Assembly (NCBI GenBank): GCA_026415155.1 | Contig: JAOAHQ010000047.1 | Location: 1 to 55,486, forward strand | Length of the DNA stretch: 55,486 nucleotides | Direction of reading: 5' to 3' | DNA from: Rhodocyclaceae bacterium | GTDB lineage: Bacteria > Pseudomonadota > Gammaproteobacteria > Burkholderiales > Rhodocyclaceae | Part shown: positions 1 to 8,700 of the stretch, one piece after another | How the letters are laid out: each line of letters begins with the position of its first letter | Position numbering within the stretch: position 1 is the stretch's first letter | The notes under the pieces: model-generated | What the model was told of the DNA's origin: nothing | Seen by the model: the letters and a program-made list of their open reading frames with translations, nothing else | The model's database searches: none | Program-made: the position numbers and the translations under genes

Positions 1-77
1 ACCTGGGACTGCCTCAGTCCGTCCGGTGGGAGCAATGCGCCCTGCTGCATGAATGAGAAGAGCGAAAGGGGGAAAGC

Positions 78-125
78 ATGTCCAAAATCGCCAATCCAAG
101 CATATGGAATATTAGAGATGTCTAA
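78..125 (+). other. Short leader ORF or displaced N-terminus of the first receptor
   Basis: A 15-codon ORF ([15 protein letters not shown]) preceded by a strong purine-rich ribosome site. Its stop overlaps the ATG at 118, which is in the +1 frame relative to it. Either it is a translationally coupled leader peptide or it is the true N-terminus of the receptor separated from the body by a one-base frameshift. The surrounding DNA is more AT-rich than the gene that follows. Confidence 0.3.
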
Positions 126-1500
126 TTGTGCACCAATGCCCGTCTTCAATGCCTCGCACGTAGCCAAGATGGCCGACAAGCTGATGCACGAGGCCGAAAA
201 TACGGCGCGGGGTTCCCAAGAGCAAAACGCGGCGGCCGAGGCGGCCGCCGAGGCGGTGGCTGAGATGGCAGGCGGCATGAGCGAAGTGGCGAGCAACGCC
301 GAAGAAACCGCCCAGATCGCCTTGCAAGCCAAAGAGCAGTCGGCGCGCGGGGCGCGCATCGTCGAGGAGGCTTCGGCCGAGATCGAGCGCATTGCGCGCT
401 CGGTCGAACAGTCGGCGCAGGTCGTCGCGGCCTTGGGCGAACGCTCGGCGGCGATTTCGGGCATTGCGCGCACCATTCGCGAGATCGCCGACCAGACCAA
501 CTTGTTGGCCTTGAATGCGGCGATCGAAGCGGCGCGGGCCGGCGAGCAGGGGCGCGGCTTCGCGGTCGTCGCGGATGAAGTAAGGAAGCTCGCCGAGCGC
601 ACCAGCGCCGCCACCGGCGAGATCAGCGCGATGATCAGCGCGATCCAGAGCGAGACCCAAAACGCCATCGCGGCGATCCGCGATGGTTCGGCCCAGGCCA
701 GAAATGGCGCCCAGCTTGCGCGGCAGGCGGCCGAGGCGCTCGAGCTCATCAACCGCGGCGCGGAGGAGACGACCGCCAAGGTCGAACTGATCGCGCGCGC
801 CGCCCAGAATCAAGCGCGGCATACGAGCGAGATCGCCGAGCTCGTCACCAACATCATGGCCCTGGCCGACCGCAACTGCGAGGGCGCGAATTTGACCCTC
901 GAGGAAGCGCGCCAGTTGGATTATCTCGCGATGAACCTTGAAGAGATTGGCACCATTTTCAACCTCGGCCAGCGCGGCGAGGAAGCGCTCGCGCTGCATG
1001 CGCGCATGCCCGAGATCGTACGCCAGGCCGCCCTGGAGGTCGGCCGCCTGCTCGAGGCGGCCGTCGATCGCGGCGAGATCAAGCTCGAAGATCTTTTCGA
1101 TCACGACTACATGCCGATTCCTGAGACGCGGCCGCAGAAATACCACACGCGCTTCGATGCGCTCACCGACCGGCTCTTGCCGGCCGTGCAAGAGCCGCTG
1201 CTCGACAAGGATCGCCACATCGCCTACGCGATCGCCTGCGATCTCAACGGCTACGTGCCGACCCACAATCAGCGCTATAGCCAGCCCCTGACGGGCGATG
1301 AGGCGAAAGACACGCTGGGCAACCGCACCAAGCGCATCTTCGACGATCCGGTCGGCAAGCGCTGCGGCGCGCACGAAACGCCCTTCCTCCTGCAGACTTA
1401 TCGCCGCGACACCGGCGAGATCATGCACGACATCTCCGCCCCGATCTACGTCAAGGGCCGCCATTGGGGCGGTTTCCGCATCGGCTATCGCACGGAGTAA
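118..1500 (+). CDS. Soluble methyl-accepting chemotaxis protein with C-terminal sensor-like domain
   Basis: Chemoreceptor that would control CheA activity. The conserved signalling hairpin tip (core [20 protein letters not shown]) lies near residues 122-161 and is flanked by Ala/Glu-rich coiled coil. There is no membrane segment, so the protein should be cytoplasmic. From about residue 328 to the end there is an extra domain containing [15 protein letters not shown] and [12 protein letters not shown], a C-terminal domain seen on several proteobacterial receptors and plausibly a small-molecule or redox sensor. The start is uncertain: ATG 118 overlaps a 15-codon ORF at 78-125 that has the better Shine-Dalgarno (gaaaggggg), and the frame also stays open from ATG 49. 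It is followed 10 bp later by a second receptor. Confidence 0.8.
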   Translation: MSNCAPMPVFNASHVAKMADKLMHEAENTARGSQEQNAAAEAAAEAVAEMAGGMSEVASNAEETAQIALQAKEQSARGARIVEEASAEIERIARSVEQSAQVVAALGERSAAISGIARTIREIADQTNLLALNAAIEAARAGEQGRGFAVVADEVRKLAERTSAATGEISAMISAIQSETQNAIAAIRDGSAQARNGAQLARQAAEALELINRGAEETTAKVELIARAAQNQARHTSEIAELVTNIMALADRNCEGANLTLEEARQLDYLAMNLEEIGTIFNLGQRGEEALALHARMPEIVRQAALEVGRLLEAAVDRGEIKLEDLFDHDYMPIPETRPQKYHTRFDALTDRLLPAVQEPLLDKDRHIAYAIACDLNGYVPTHNQRYSQPLTGDEAKDTLGNRTKRIFDDPVGKRCGAHETPFLLQTYRRDTGEIMHDISAPIYVKGRHWGGFRIGYRTE

Positions 1501-1510
1501 GGAGGGTGAC

Positions 1511-2731
1511 ATGACGCTGCGCCAACGCCTGTTCCTCGTGCTCGCCATCCTCGTCGCGGTGACCCTCATCGCCAACGGCTTTTCCTTCCTCATGTATCTG
1601 CGGCTCGCCGAAGAAGCAGGACGGCTCGATCCCAAGCTGCTGGCGCAGGCGACCCAGGCGCGCCAATGGATGCTCCTCGTCATCGGCCTGTCTTCGCTCA
1701 TCGGCCTGGCGGCCTTCGTGCAGCTTGCGCGGCTCTTGCTTGCGCTGCTCGGCGGCGAGCCGCAATACGCCGCCGATGTCGTCAAGCGCATCTCCAATGG
1801 CGAGCTCGGCGTGCCGATCGAACTGGCGCCGCATGACCGCACCAGCCTCTTGGCGGCGATCGCGGCGATGCGCGATTCCTTGCGCGAGATGGCCGGTGAG
1901 CTCTCCAGCGCTGCCACGCAGCTTCATAAGACGGCTAGCCAGTTCCAACGCATCACGGGCGCCATGGAGTCCGGCATGGCCGAGCAAAGCGCAGCCGCCC
2001 AGCAAGCCGTCGAGGCGGTGGAGCGCTTGAGCGCCGGCGTGAGCGACATCGCCGCGCAGACGGCCGAGGTCGATCGCCTGGCCGAAGAGAGCCTGGCGCG
2101 CACGCAGGAAGGCAATGTGAGCCTCTCCTCGATGATCGGCGAACTATCCCAGGCGGAGACCTCGATCCGCGAAATGACCGAGACGGCGCGGGAATTCGTC
2201 AATAGCGCCACGGCCATCACGCAGATGACGCGGGAGGTGCGCGACATCGCCGACCAGACGAATCTGTTGGCCTTGAACGCGGCGATCGAGGCGGCGCGCG
2301 CCGGCGAGCAAGGCCGCGGCTTCGCCGTCGTCGCGGACGAGGTGAGGAAGCTTGCCGAAAAATCGGCCAAGACGGCGAGCGACATCGACCGCGTGACGAA
2401 AAACCTGCAGGAGCAAGCCGCCCGTGTCGAGGCGGTGCTGGATCGGGGGCTTGCGGCGCTCGGCTCTTCCCAGGAATACCTCGAAACGGTGGCCGTGACG
2501 CTCGGCGAAACCAACCAGACGGTGACGCAGACGACCGAGGGCATGGCGCGCATCAATGCCGCCGTGGCGAGCCAAACCCAGGCCAATGCGGAAATTTCCC
2601 GCAATGTCGACCGTATTGTCGAGCTGGCTTCCCGTTGCGACGCGACGGTCGGCGAAGTCATCGCCGTCGCCAAAGCGCTCGAGACCCTGGCTGGAACGCT
2701 CGAGGCGGCCGTGCGGCGCTTCAGACTATGA
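1511..2731 (+). CDS. Membrane methyl-accepting chemotaxis protein with minimal periplasmic part
   Basis: Chemoreceptor of 406 residues. The N-terminus has two membrane segments (about 6-27 and 53-77) separated by only about 25 residues, so there is no real periplasmic ligand-binding domain. A short HAMP-like stretch follows, beginning around [16 protein letters not shown]. The signalling tip [20 protein letters not shown] sits near residue 246. The start is chosen by the AAGGAGGG Shine-Dalgarno five bases upstream. It follows the first receptor by 10 bp, so the two are probably cotranscribed. It may sense membrane or energy state, or the internal environment, rather than an external ligand; this is inference. 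Confidence 0.88.
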   Translation: MTLRQRLFLVLAILVAVTLIANGFSFLMYLRLAEEAGRLDPKLLAQATQARQWMLLVIGLSSLIGLAAFVQLARLLLALLGGEPQYAADVVKRISNGELGVPIELAPHDRTSLLAAIAAMRDSLREMAGELSSAATQLHKTASQFQRITGAMESGMAEQSAAAQQAVEAVERLSAGVSDIAAQTAEVDRLAEESLARTQEGNVSLSSMIGELSQAETSIREMTETAREFVNSATAITQMTREVRDIADQTNLLALNAAIEAARAGEQGRGFAVVADEVRKLAEKSAKTASDIDRVTKNLQEQAARVEAVLDRGLAALGSSQEYLETVAVTLGETNQTVTQTTEGMARINAAVASQTQANAEISRNVDRIVELASRCDATVGEVIAVAKALETLAGTLEAAVRRFRL

Positions 2732-2760
2732 AGAATGGCGTAATATTGCCGCTTAAAGAC

Positions 2761-2787
2761 TCAGGATTTACGGCCTGTTGCCGATAC
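2761..2787 (+). promoter_or_regulatory. Possible sigma-28 (FliA) promoter for the cheV-cheA operon
   Basis: The -10-like GCCGATAC (2780-2787) matches seven of eight bases of the FliA consensus GCCGATAA. The -35 position, eleven bases upstream, reads TCAGGATT and matches only five of eight. It lies 35 bp before the first cheV, where a late flagellar promoter would be expected. Confidence 0.45.
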
Positions 2788-2821
2788 ACTCGGAGTCCAA
2801 CCCGCCTCGAAGGGGGCCCTC

Positions 2822-3799
2822 ATGTCTGAACTGCTCAAGAACATCGACGCGCGCACGCGGCTTGCCGGCACCAACAAGCTGGAGATCTTGCTCTTTTCGC
2901 TGGGCAAGGATTTGCGCACCGGGCGCGAAGAGACGTTTGGCATCAACGTCTTCAAGGTGCGCGAGGTGATGAGAACGCCCGTCATCACCGCCGCGCCCGA
3001 CATGCCGCCGGCCGTCAAGGGCATGGTGTCCTTGCGCGGCATCCTCGTGCCGGTCGTGGACCTCGCCGACTTCATCGGCATGCAGACCGAGTCGCCGCGC
3101 GAGATCATGATCGTCACCGAATACAACGGCCATACGCAAGGCTTCCTCGTCGAGTCGGTCGACACCATCCTGCGGCTCGACTGGTCGAAGATGCGCGTGC
3201 CGCCCGAGATGCTGACGGCCAACATGGGCGGGCTCGTCACCGCCGTGACCGAATTGCAGGATGGGCGGCTCGTCATGATGCTGGATGTCGAGCGCATCCT
3301 TGCCGAAACCGCCAAATACGACGACCAAATGGTCTATGAGGCCATCCAGCCACTCGGCAAGGAGGGCATCACCATCGTCTATGCGGATGATTCCTCGGTG
3401 GCGCGCAGCCAGATCGAACGGACTCTGCAGGCGCTCGGCATCCGGGGCTTGGCGGCGGTCAATGGCCGTCAGGCGTGGGAGGAGCTCCAGAAGATCGCCA
3501 ACTATGCCGACGCGACTGGCCGCAAGGTCAAGGATCTCGTCCAGCTCATCCTCACCGACGTCGAGATGCCCGAGATGGATGGCTACATCCTGACCAAGAA
3601 CGTCAAATCCGATCCGCGCTTCGCCGGCATTCCGGTGCTGATGCACTCTTCCTTGTCGTCGATGTCGAACCAGGCGCTCGGCAAATCGGTCGGCGTCGAT
3701 GAATATGTGCCGAAGTTCGAGGCGCAGCGCCTTGCGGAAACGCTGACGCGGCTGCTGCTCAAAGACGAGCAGACGGCGCAGACCGCGCAGGCCGCTTAA
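2822..3799 (+). CDS. cheV: Chemotaxis coupling protein CheV (copy 1)
   Basis: CheV joins a CheW-type coupling domain to a phosphorylatable receiver and links receptors to CheA. The CheW-like domain covers about residues 15-165 (ETFGINVFKVREV, VSLRGILVPVVDLADF). The receiver spans about 185-310, with the acidic pair in YADDSSVAR and the predicted phospho-acceptor Asp246 in LTDVEMPEMDG. Its length, 325 residues, is normal. A second CheV follows after 12 bp, and cheY, cheZ and cheA come after that. No cheW is visible in the window, so the two CheV proteins may supply the coupling function. Confidence 0.95.
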   Translation: MSELLKNIDARTRLAGTNKLEILLFSLGKDLRTGREETFGINVFKVREVMRTPVITAAPDMPPAVKGMVSLRGILVPVVDLADFIGMQTESPREIMIVTEYNGHTQGFLVESVDTILRLDWSKMRVPPEMLTANMGGLVTAVTELQDGRLVMMLDVERILAETAKYDDQMVYEAIQPLGKEGITIVYADDSSVARSQIERTLQALGIRGLAAVNGRQAWEELQKIANYADATGRKVKDLVQLILTDVEMPEMDGYILTKNVKSDPRFAGIPVLMHSSLSSMSNQALGKSVGVDEYVPKFEAQRLAETLTRLLLKDEQTAQTAQAA

Positions 3800-3811
3800 G
3801 GAGGAAGCGCC

Positions 3812-4789
3812 ATGAGCAATTTCGCAGCCTTGATGACAGGACAGTCCCAGGCGAGCGGTTCACTGATCGAGAGCGTCGATGCGCGCACCAAGCTTGCCGG
3901 TTCGAACCGCATGGAGATCCTGCTTTTTTCGCTCGGCACCAACGAGACCTTCGGTATCAACGTCTTCAAGGTGCGCGAGGTGTGCAAGACGCCGGCCATC
4001 ACCAGGTCACCGCACATGCCTGACGGCGTCGAGGGGCTCATCAGCCTGCGCGGCAACGTGATTCCCGTCGTTTCGCTCGCGCGCGTCATGCATCTAGCGG
4101 ATGCCCCGCCGGGCTTGGGCGGCTCGATGATGGTCACTGAATATTCGAAGCGCACGCTGGGCTTCCTCGTCCATGACGTCGATCGCATCATCCGCGTCGA
4201 ATGGGATCGCGTGCGCTCACCCGAGACCGTGACAGGCGGCGCGCAAGCCTTCATCACCGCGATCACTGAGCTTGACAATGGCAAGCTCGTCTCGATCGTC
4301 GATGTCGAGCAGATCATGGCCAATACCTTTGGCGAATCGGTGGTCGGCCAGATCGAGCACATCGGCCACGATGCCGAGTACAACGTCTTCTTCGTCGATG
4401 ACTCGGCCGTGGCGCGCAAGAAGATCATCGAAGTGCTCGACAAGATGGGGGTGAAGCACAAGCATGCGCAAAACGGCATGGAAGCCTGGACGCGCCTGTC
4501 CGGCATGGCGGCGCACGCCCAGCAGACCGGCCGCGATCTGCGCGACGAGATCAACGTCATCCTCGTCGATGCCGAGATGCCGGAAATGGATGGCTACGTG
4601 CTGACCAAGAACATCAAGTCCGACCGGCGCTTCGATGGTATCCCGGTCGTCATGCATTCCTCGCTGTCGTCGGAAGCCAACCGGGCGATGGGCAAGGCCG
4701 TGGGGGTCGATGCCTATGTCGCCAAGTTCGATGCCGAGGCGCTCGCCGAGACGCTGCGGCCATTGCTCCTCAAGACGCGGCGCGATTGA
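3812..4789 (+). CDS. cheV: Chemotaxis coupling protein CheV (copy 2)
   Basis: A tandem paralogue of the preceding gene with the same length (325 residues) and architecture. The CheW-like domain includes ETFGINVFKVREVCKTP and ISLRGNVIPVVSLARV. The receiver has the acidic pair in FFVDDSAVARKK and predicted phospho-Asp253 in LVDAEMPEMDG. The start has a good AAGGAGG site. The two copies differ most at the N-terminus and in the loop before the CheW domain, where copy 1 carries a short insert (KDLRTGREE). The paralogues probably arose by local duplication and may serve different receptors. Confidence 0.95.
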   Translation: MSNFAALMTGQSQASGSLIESVDARTKLAGSNRMEILLFSLGTNETFGINVFKVREVCKTPAITRSPHMPDGVEGLISLRGNVIPVVSLARVMHLADAPPGLGGSMMVTEYSKRTLGFLVHDVDRIIRVEWDRVRSPETVTGGAQAFITAITELDNGKLVSIVDVEQIMANTFGESVVGQIEHIGHDAEYNVFFVDDSAVARKKIIEVLDKMGVKHKHAQNGMEAWTRLSGMAAHAQQTGRDLRDEINVILVDAEMPEMDGYVLTKNIKSDRRFDGIPVVMHSSLSSEANRAMGKAVGVDAYVAKFDAEALAETLRPLLLKTRRD

Positions 4790-4821
4790 TCTATTAAGAG
4801 GTTTCACGCGGAGAACGTTTC

Positions 4822-5217
4822 ATGCCAGCAGATCCCAGCAAAATCAAGTTCCTCGTCGTCGATGACTTCTCGACGATGCGCCGCATCGTCCGTAATCTAC
4901 TGAAAGAGCTGGGGTTTACCAACGTGGAGGAAGCCGAGGACGGTGCCGTGGCCTGGCAGAAGCTGCAAAGCGGCGGCTATGATTTCGTCATCACCGACTG
5001 GAACATGCCGAACATGGATGGGCTCACCCTCTTGCAGACGATCCGCAGCAGCCCGACGCACAAGGCGCTGCCCGTGTTGATGATCACCGCCGAGGCGAAG
5101 AAGGAAAACATCATCGCCGCCGCCCAGGCCGGCGCTTCGGGCTACATCGTCAAACCCTTTACGGCGGCGACCTTGAACGAGAAGCTCAACAAGATCTTCG
5201 AAAAGCTCGGGTGGTGA
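4822..5217 (+). CDS. cheY: Chemotaxis response regulator CheY
   Basis: Single-domain receiver of 131 residues that carries phosphoryl groups from CheA to the motor switch protein FliM. The hallmarks are the acidic pair in [11 protein letters not shown], the phospho-acceptor Asp59 in [11 protein letters not shown], the Thr in MITAEAKKE and the Lys in YIVKPF. It lies 32 bp after cheV2 and 4 bp before cheZ. FliM in this window has the matching N-terminal CheY-binding peptide. Confidence 0.97.
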   Translation: MPADPSKIKFLVVDDFSTMRRIVRNLLKELGFTNVEEAEDGAVAWQKLQSGGYDFVITDWNMPNMDGLTLLQTIRSSPTHKALPVLMITAEAKKENIIAAAQAGASGYIVKPFTAATLNEKLNKIFEKLGW

Positions 5218-5221
5218 GGCG

Positions 5222-6052
5222 ATGGTGAAACCGGTCAACTTCGACGAGTCCGGCGATTCCGCCGATCTGCAAGCGCTCTTCGACTCGATCGCGGCGGCGA
5301 GCCAGCCGCCGGCGCCGATGCCTGCGGCCGACGCTTCGGGCGATTCGCCTGAGCTCCAGGCGCTTTTCGATAGCGTGGCGGCTCAGGCAGCCGAGCCCGA
5401 CATCGTCATCGAACCCGAGACGAGCGCGGCGAGCGAGAAGAATGCGACGCAGGAAGTGGTCTTCAACCGCCTCGGGCATCTGGCGCGCAAGCTGCATGAT
5501 GCCTTGCGCGAGCTGGGCTACGACAAGGCGCTCGAAGAAACCGCGCGGCAGATTCCCGATGCGCGCGAGCGCCTCAACTACATCGCGCGGATGACCGAGC
5601 AGGCCGCCTCACGGGTGCTCAATGCCTGCGACATCGCCAAGCCGGCGCAAGACGAGCTCAATGCGCGCATCAAGGCCCTTGGCGCGCGCTGGGAAAAGAT
5701 GTTCGCCAACCAGCTCTCGGTCGAAGAGTTCAAGCAGCTCGCGGCCGATACGCGCGCCTTCTTCGCCAGCGCGCCGAGCCAAATCGAAGCCGTCAATGCC
5801 CAGCTCAACGAGATCATGATGGCGCAGGACTTCCAGGACCTGACCGGCCAGGTGATCAAAAAGCTCGTCGAGACGGCGCAGAACATCGAGGCGCAGCTCC
5901 TTCAGGTGCTCATCGAAGTGATGCCCGAAGAGAAGAAGGCGGCGGCGCCGCAAAGTCTGATGAACGGCCCGGTCATCGATGCCGCCGGCCGCACCGATGT
6001 CGTGACGAGCCAGCAGCAGGTCGATGACCTGCTCGAAAGTTTGGGATTCTAG
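5222..6052 (+). CDS. cheZ: CheY-P phosphatase CheZ
   Basis: CheZ removes phosphate from CheY. The catalytic segment QDFQDLTGQ is near residue 203, and the C-terminal CheY-binding peptide ends in VDDLLESLGF. At 276 residues it is longer than the enterobacterial protein (about 214) because of an N-terminal extension. That extension contains two near-identical units, GDSADLQALFDSIAA and GDSPELQALFDSVAA. Their LQALFDS core resembles the C-terminal DDLLESLGF peptide, so they could be additional docking helices (inference). The gene follows cheY by 4 bp. Confidence 0.95.
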   Translation: MVKPVNFDESGDSADLQALFDSIAAASQPPAPMPAADASGDSPELQALFDSVAAQAAEPDIVIEPETSAASEKNATQEVVFNRLGHLARKLHDALRELGYDKALEETARQIPDARERLNYIARMTEQAASRVLNACDIAKPAQDELNARIKALGARWEKMFANQLSVEEFKQLAADTRAFFASAPSQIEAVNAQLNEIMMAQDFQDLTGQVIKKLVETAQNIEAQLLQVLIEVMPEEKKAAAPQSLMNGPVIDAAGRTDVVTSQQQVDDLLESLGF

Positions 6053-6062
6053 GAGAGAAGCC

Positions 6063-7973
6063 ATGAGCGACTTTGCCGGCATGGAAGACCTGCTGCAGGA
6101 CTTTCTCGTCGAAGCGACCGATCTGTTGTCGGGCGTCGACAACAAGCTCGTCGATCTCGAAAAGAATCCGCACGATCACGGCCTGCTCAACGACATCTTT
6201 CGCGGCTTTCATACCATCAAGGGCGGTGCCGGTTTCTTGAACGCCACCGAGCTCGTCACGCTCTGTCACCTGACCGAAAACCTCTTCGACAAGCTGCGCA
6301 ACAACGAGCTCGAGGTGACCAAGGAGATCATGGACGTCATCCTCGCCGCCACGGCCGCGGTGCGCGAGATGTTCCATCATCTCGAGGGCGGTGTTCAGCC
6401 GCCGCCAGCCGATGCCCAGCTGATCGCCAATCTCAAGGCCGCGCTCGCCGGCCAGCTCACTTCTGCAGCCTCGACCCAGAGCGCGCCGGCGCCTGCTGCG
6501 CCAGCCGCGGCCCCTGCGACGACGCCAGCGCCTGCGGCCGGCCCGGACTGGGACAAGCTCTACGGCGCCGTCACCGGCGCCGTGCCCACGCCTGCCGTCC
6601 CGCCAGCGCCGACTTCTGCCGAGCCGGTCATGCATACCCAAGTGGCCGGCCAGACGCCGGAAGCCGTCATCCAGCACGCGATCGGCCGGCGCGCCACTGA
6701 CAAGCCCGGCGCCATGTCGGCCCCCGTCGGCCGCCGCGCCGACGAGAAAACGCGCGACAACTCGATCCGCGTCGACACCGCGCGGCTCGACCAGGTGCTC
6801 AACCTCTCGGGCGAGATCGGTCTCACCAAGAACCGGCTCTCCTCCTTGCGTTCCGACATCATCAACGGCCGCATCGACACCGAGACCCTGCATGCGCTCG
6901 ACCAGACGGTGAGCCAGCTCGACCTCTTGGTCTCCGATCTGCAAAACGCGGTCATGAAGACGCGCATGCAGCCGATCGGTCGGCTGTTCCAGAAATATCC
7001 GCGCATCGCGCGTGACCTTGCGCGCAATCTCGGCAAGGACGTCGAGCTCGTGCTCGCCGGTGAGGAGACCGAGATCGACAAGACGATGATCGAGGATCTC
7101 TCCGACCCGATCATCCACCTGATCCGCAATGCCGTCGACCACGGCGTCGAAAGCCCTGAGGAACGCCTCGCCGCCGGCAAGCCGCCGAAATCTCAGGTGC
7201 GGCTGGAGGCGCGCCAGGAAGGCGATCACATCGTGCTGATCGTCGCCGACGACGGCAAGGGCATGAATGCCGAGAAGCTGCGCGCCAAGGCGCTCGAAAA
7301 AGGCCTCATCACTGATGAAGAGGCCAACACGATGGACGAGCGCCAGAGCCTGAACCTCATCTTCCTGCCGGGCTTCTCGACCAAGGACGTCGCCTCCGAT
7401 GTCTCCGGCCGCGGCGTCGGCATGGATGTGGTGAAGACCAACATCCAGAAGCTCAATGGCAGCATCGAGATCAAGTCGCAGGTCGGCAAGGGCACGACCT
7501 TCATCATCTCGCTGCCGCTCACGCTCGCGATCCTGCCGGTGCTCCTCGTGCAGCTCGGCGAGCAGCCCTTCGCTGTGCCGCTTTCGATGGTGCGCGAGAT
7601 CCTGCCGATCCAGATCGAGCAGGTGCAGGAAGTCGGCGGCCGCGCGACGATGGTCGTGCGCGGCGAGGTGCTGCCGATCTACCCGATCGCCCATCTCTTG
7701 GGCTGGGTGCCGGAAAAGGTGCCGCAGTATGGCGTGCTGATGCAGACCGCGGAGCACACCTTCATCCTCGCCATCGACGGCTTCATGGGACGCGAGGATG
7801 CGGTCATCAAGTCGCTCGAAGACTTCCGTCCCAAGGGTGTCGCGGGGGTCACCACGCTCTCCAATGGCCAGATCGTGCTGATCCTCGACATGAAGGAGCT
7901 TCTCGCCGACATGGGCGAGAACCGTGGCGTGCCGCGCTCGGCCTTCATTCCCCCGGAGCGGGCGGCGGCCTGA
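6063..7973 (+). CDS. cheA: Chemotaxis histidine kinase CheA
   Basis: CheA autophosphorylates and feeds CheY. The HPt domain carries His50 in FRGFHTIKGGAGF. A long Ala/Pro linker (about 140-225) takes the place where a P2 CheY-binding domain is often found, and no P2 is recognised. The dimerisation domain starts near DNSIRVDTARLDQVLNLSGEIG. The ATPase has the N box HLIRNAVDHGVE and the G boxes DDGKGM and GRGVGMDVV. The CheW-like regulatory domain ends the protein. The linker contains the peptide AVPPAPTS, encoded by an exact copy of the dispersed repeat (6594-6615). Start at ATG 6063 is set by the GAGAGAAG site. The protein is 636 residues long. Confidence 0.95.
   Translation: MSDFAGMEDLLQDFLVEATDLLSGVDNKLVDLEKNPHDHGLLNDIFRGFHTIKGGAGFLNATELVTLCHLTENLFDKLRNNELEVTKEIMDVILAATAAVREMFHHLEGGVQPPPADAQLIANLKAALAGQLTSAASTQSAPAPAAPAAAPATTPAPAAGPDWDKLYGAVTGAVPTPAVPPAPTSAEPVMHTQVAGQTPEAVIQHAIGRRATDKPGAMSAPVGRRADEKTRDNSIRVDTARLDQVLNLSGEIGLTKNRLSSLRSDIINGRIDTETLHALDQTVSQLDLLVSDLQNAVMKTRMQPIGRLFQKYPRIARDLARNLGKDVELVLAGEETEIDKTMIEDLSDPIIHLIRNAVDHGVESPEERLAAGKPPKSQVRLEARQEGDHIVLIVADDGKGMNAEKLRAKALEKGLITDEEANTMDERQSLNLIFLPGFSTKDVASDVSGRGVGMDVVKTNIQKLNGSIEIKSQVGKGTTFIISLPLTLAILPVLLVQLGEQPFAVPLSMVREILPIQIEQVQEVGGRATMVVRGEVLPIYPIAHLLGWVPEKVPQYGVLMQTAEHTFILAIDGFMGREDAVIKSLEDFRPKGVAGVTTLSNGQIVLILDMKELLADMGENRGVPRSAFIPPERAAA
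6594..6617 (+). repeat. Dispersed 24-bp repeat, copy in the cheA linker
   Basis: An exact match to the core GCCGTCCCGCCAGCGCCGAC followed by TTCT, in the forward orientation. It is translated as AVPPAPTS in the disordered CheA linker. Confidence 0.75.
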
Positions 7974-7994
7974 CCGGCCATGAACGGCAGCGGC

Positions 7995-8015
7995 GCCGTC
8001 TTGCCAGCGCCGGCC
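7995..8015 (+). repeat. Dispersed repeat copy between cheA and the Uma2 gene
   Basis: Forward copy with substitutions (GCCGTCTTGCCAGCGCCGGC). It lies about a dozen bases upstream of a -10-like CATAAT. The GGCGC/GCGCC ends could pair in a hairpin. Confidence 0.6.
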
Positions 8016-8057
8016 GGGATGGGGGCATAATTATCCATGCCCACAGGAGAGGGGGTC

Positions 8058-8657
8058 ATGGCCCAGACACAGCGCCGGAACGATCGCCGCTATACCTATG
8101 CCGACTATTGCCGCTGGCCGGAAGGCGAGCGGTGGGAGCTCATCGACGGCGTGGCCTATGCCATGGGCCCTGCTCCTGCGCGAATCCACCAAAAAGTGCT
8201 GGGCGAGCTTTTCCGGCAAGTCGCCAATGCCTTGCAGGGGCGCAACTGCGAAGCCTATCTTGCCCCCTTCGACGTGCGGCTGCCGGCAGGTCAGGAAAGC
8301 GACGAAGAGCTCACGACCATCGTCCAGCCGGATCTTGCGGTGATCTGCGACCCCAGCAAGCTCGATGAAAAAGGCTGCCGAGGTGCACCCGATTGGATCG
8401 TCGAGGTGCTCTCGCCGGCGAGCGCGAGCCGTGATCACCTCGTCAAGCGTGAGCTTTACGAGCGCGCTGGCGTTGCCGAATACTGGCTCGTGCATCCGAT
8501 CGATCGCATGGTGACGATCTACCGGCAAAGCGACGCAGGACGATTTAGGGCGGCGGAAATTCTCGCCTGTGTGGGGCAAACGGCCGTCGGTTGCTTGCCA
8601 GAGCTCGTCATCGACTGGTCGGTGGTTTTTCCCGAGAGTGAAGGCGAGGCAGCATGA
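8058..8657 (+). CDS. Uma2-family (PD-(D/E)XK nuclease-like) protein
   Basis: Member of the Uma2/DUF820 family, whose fold is that of restriction-type nucleases and whose biological role is unsettled. Landmarks are YADYCRWPEGERWELIDG near the N-terminus, QPDLAVICDPSKL (acidic residue), WIVEVLSPAS (Glu) and the Lys/Tyr-rich KRELYERAGVAEYWLVHP. ATG 8058 is preferred over ATG 8037 because AGGAGAGGGGG precedes it. The protein is 199 residues long. It is an orphan between cheA and the pilus genes; a distant paralogue lies at 49582-50151. Confidence 0.85.
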   Translation: MAQTQRRNDRRYTYADYCRWPEGERWELIDGVAYAMGPAPARIHQKVLGELFRQVANALQGRNCEAYLAPFDVRLPAGQESDEELTTIVQPDLAVICDPSKLDEKGCRGAPDWIVEVLSPASASRDHLVKRELYERAGVAEYWLVHPIDRMVTIYRQSDAGRFRAAEILACVGQTAVGCLPELVIDWSVVFPESEGEAA

Positions 8658-8700
8658 ACGGGACGCGCGATTTCACCGCCGAGGCTGGGGGGAGATGAAA

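Noticed and set aside
1-77. Possible riboswitch-like hairpin (GGACTGCCTCAGTCC) before the first receptor
   Set aside because: The c-di-GMP-I core motifs are not present and the element would be cut by the window edge. One short stem is not enough to call a riboswitch.
5973-7757. Long minus-strand frame opposite cheA
   Set aside because: Shadow ORF with no recognisable domain, opposite a clear CheA.
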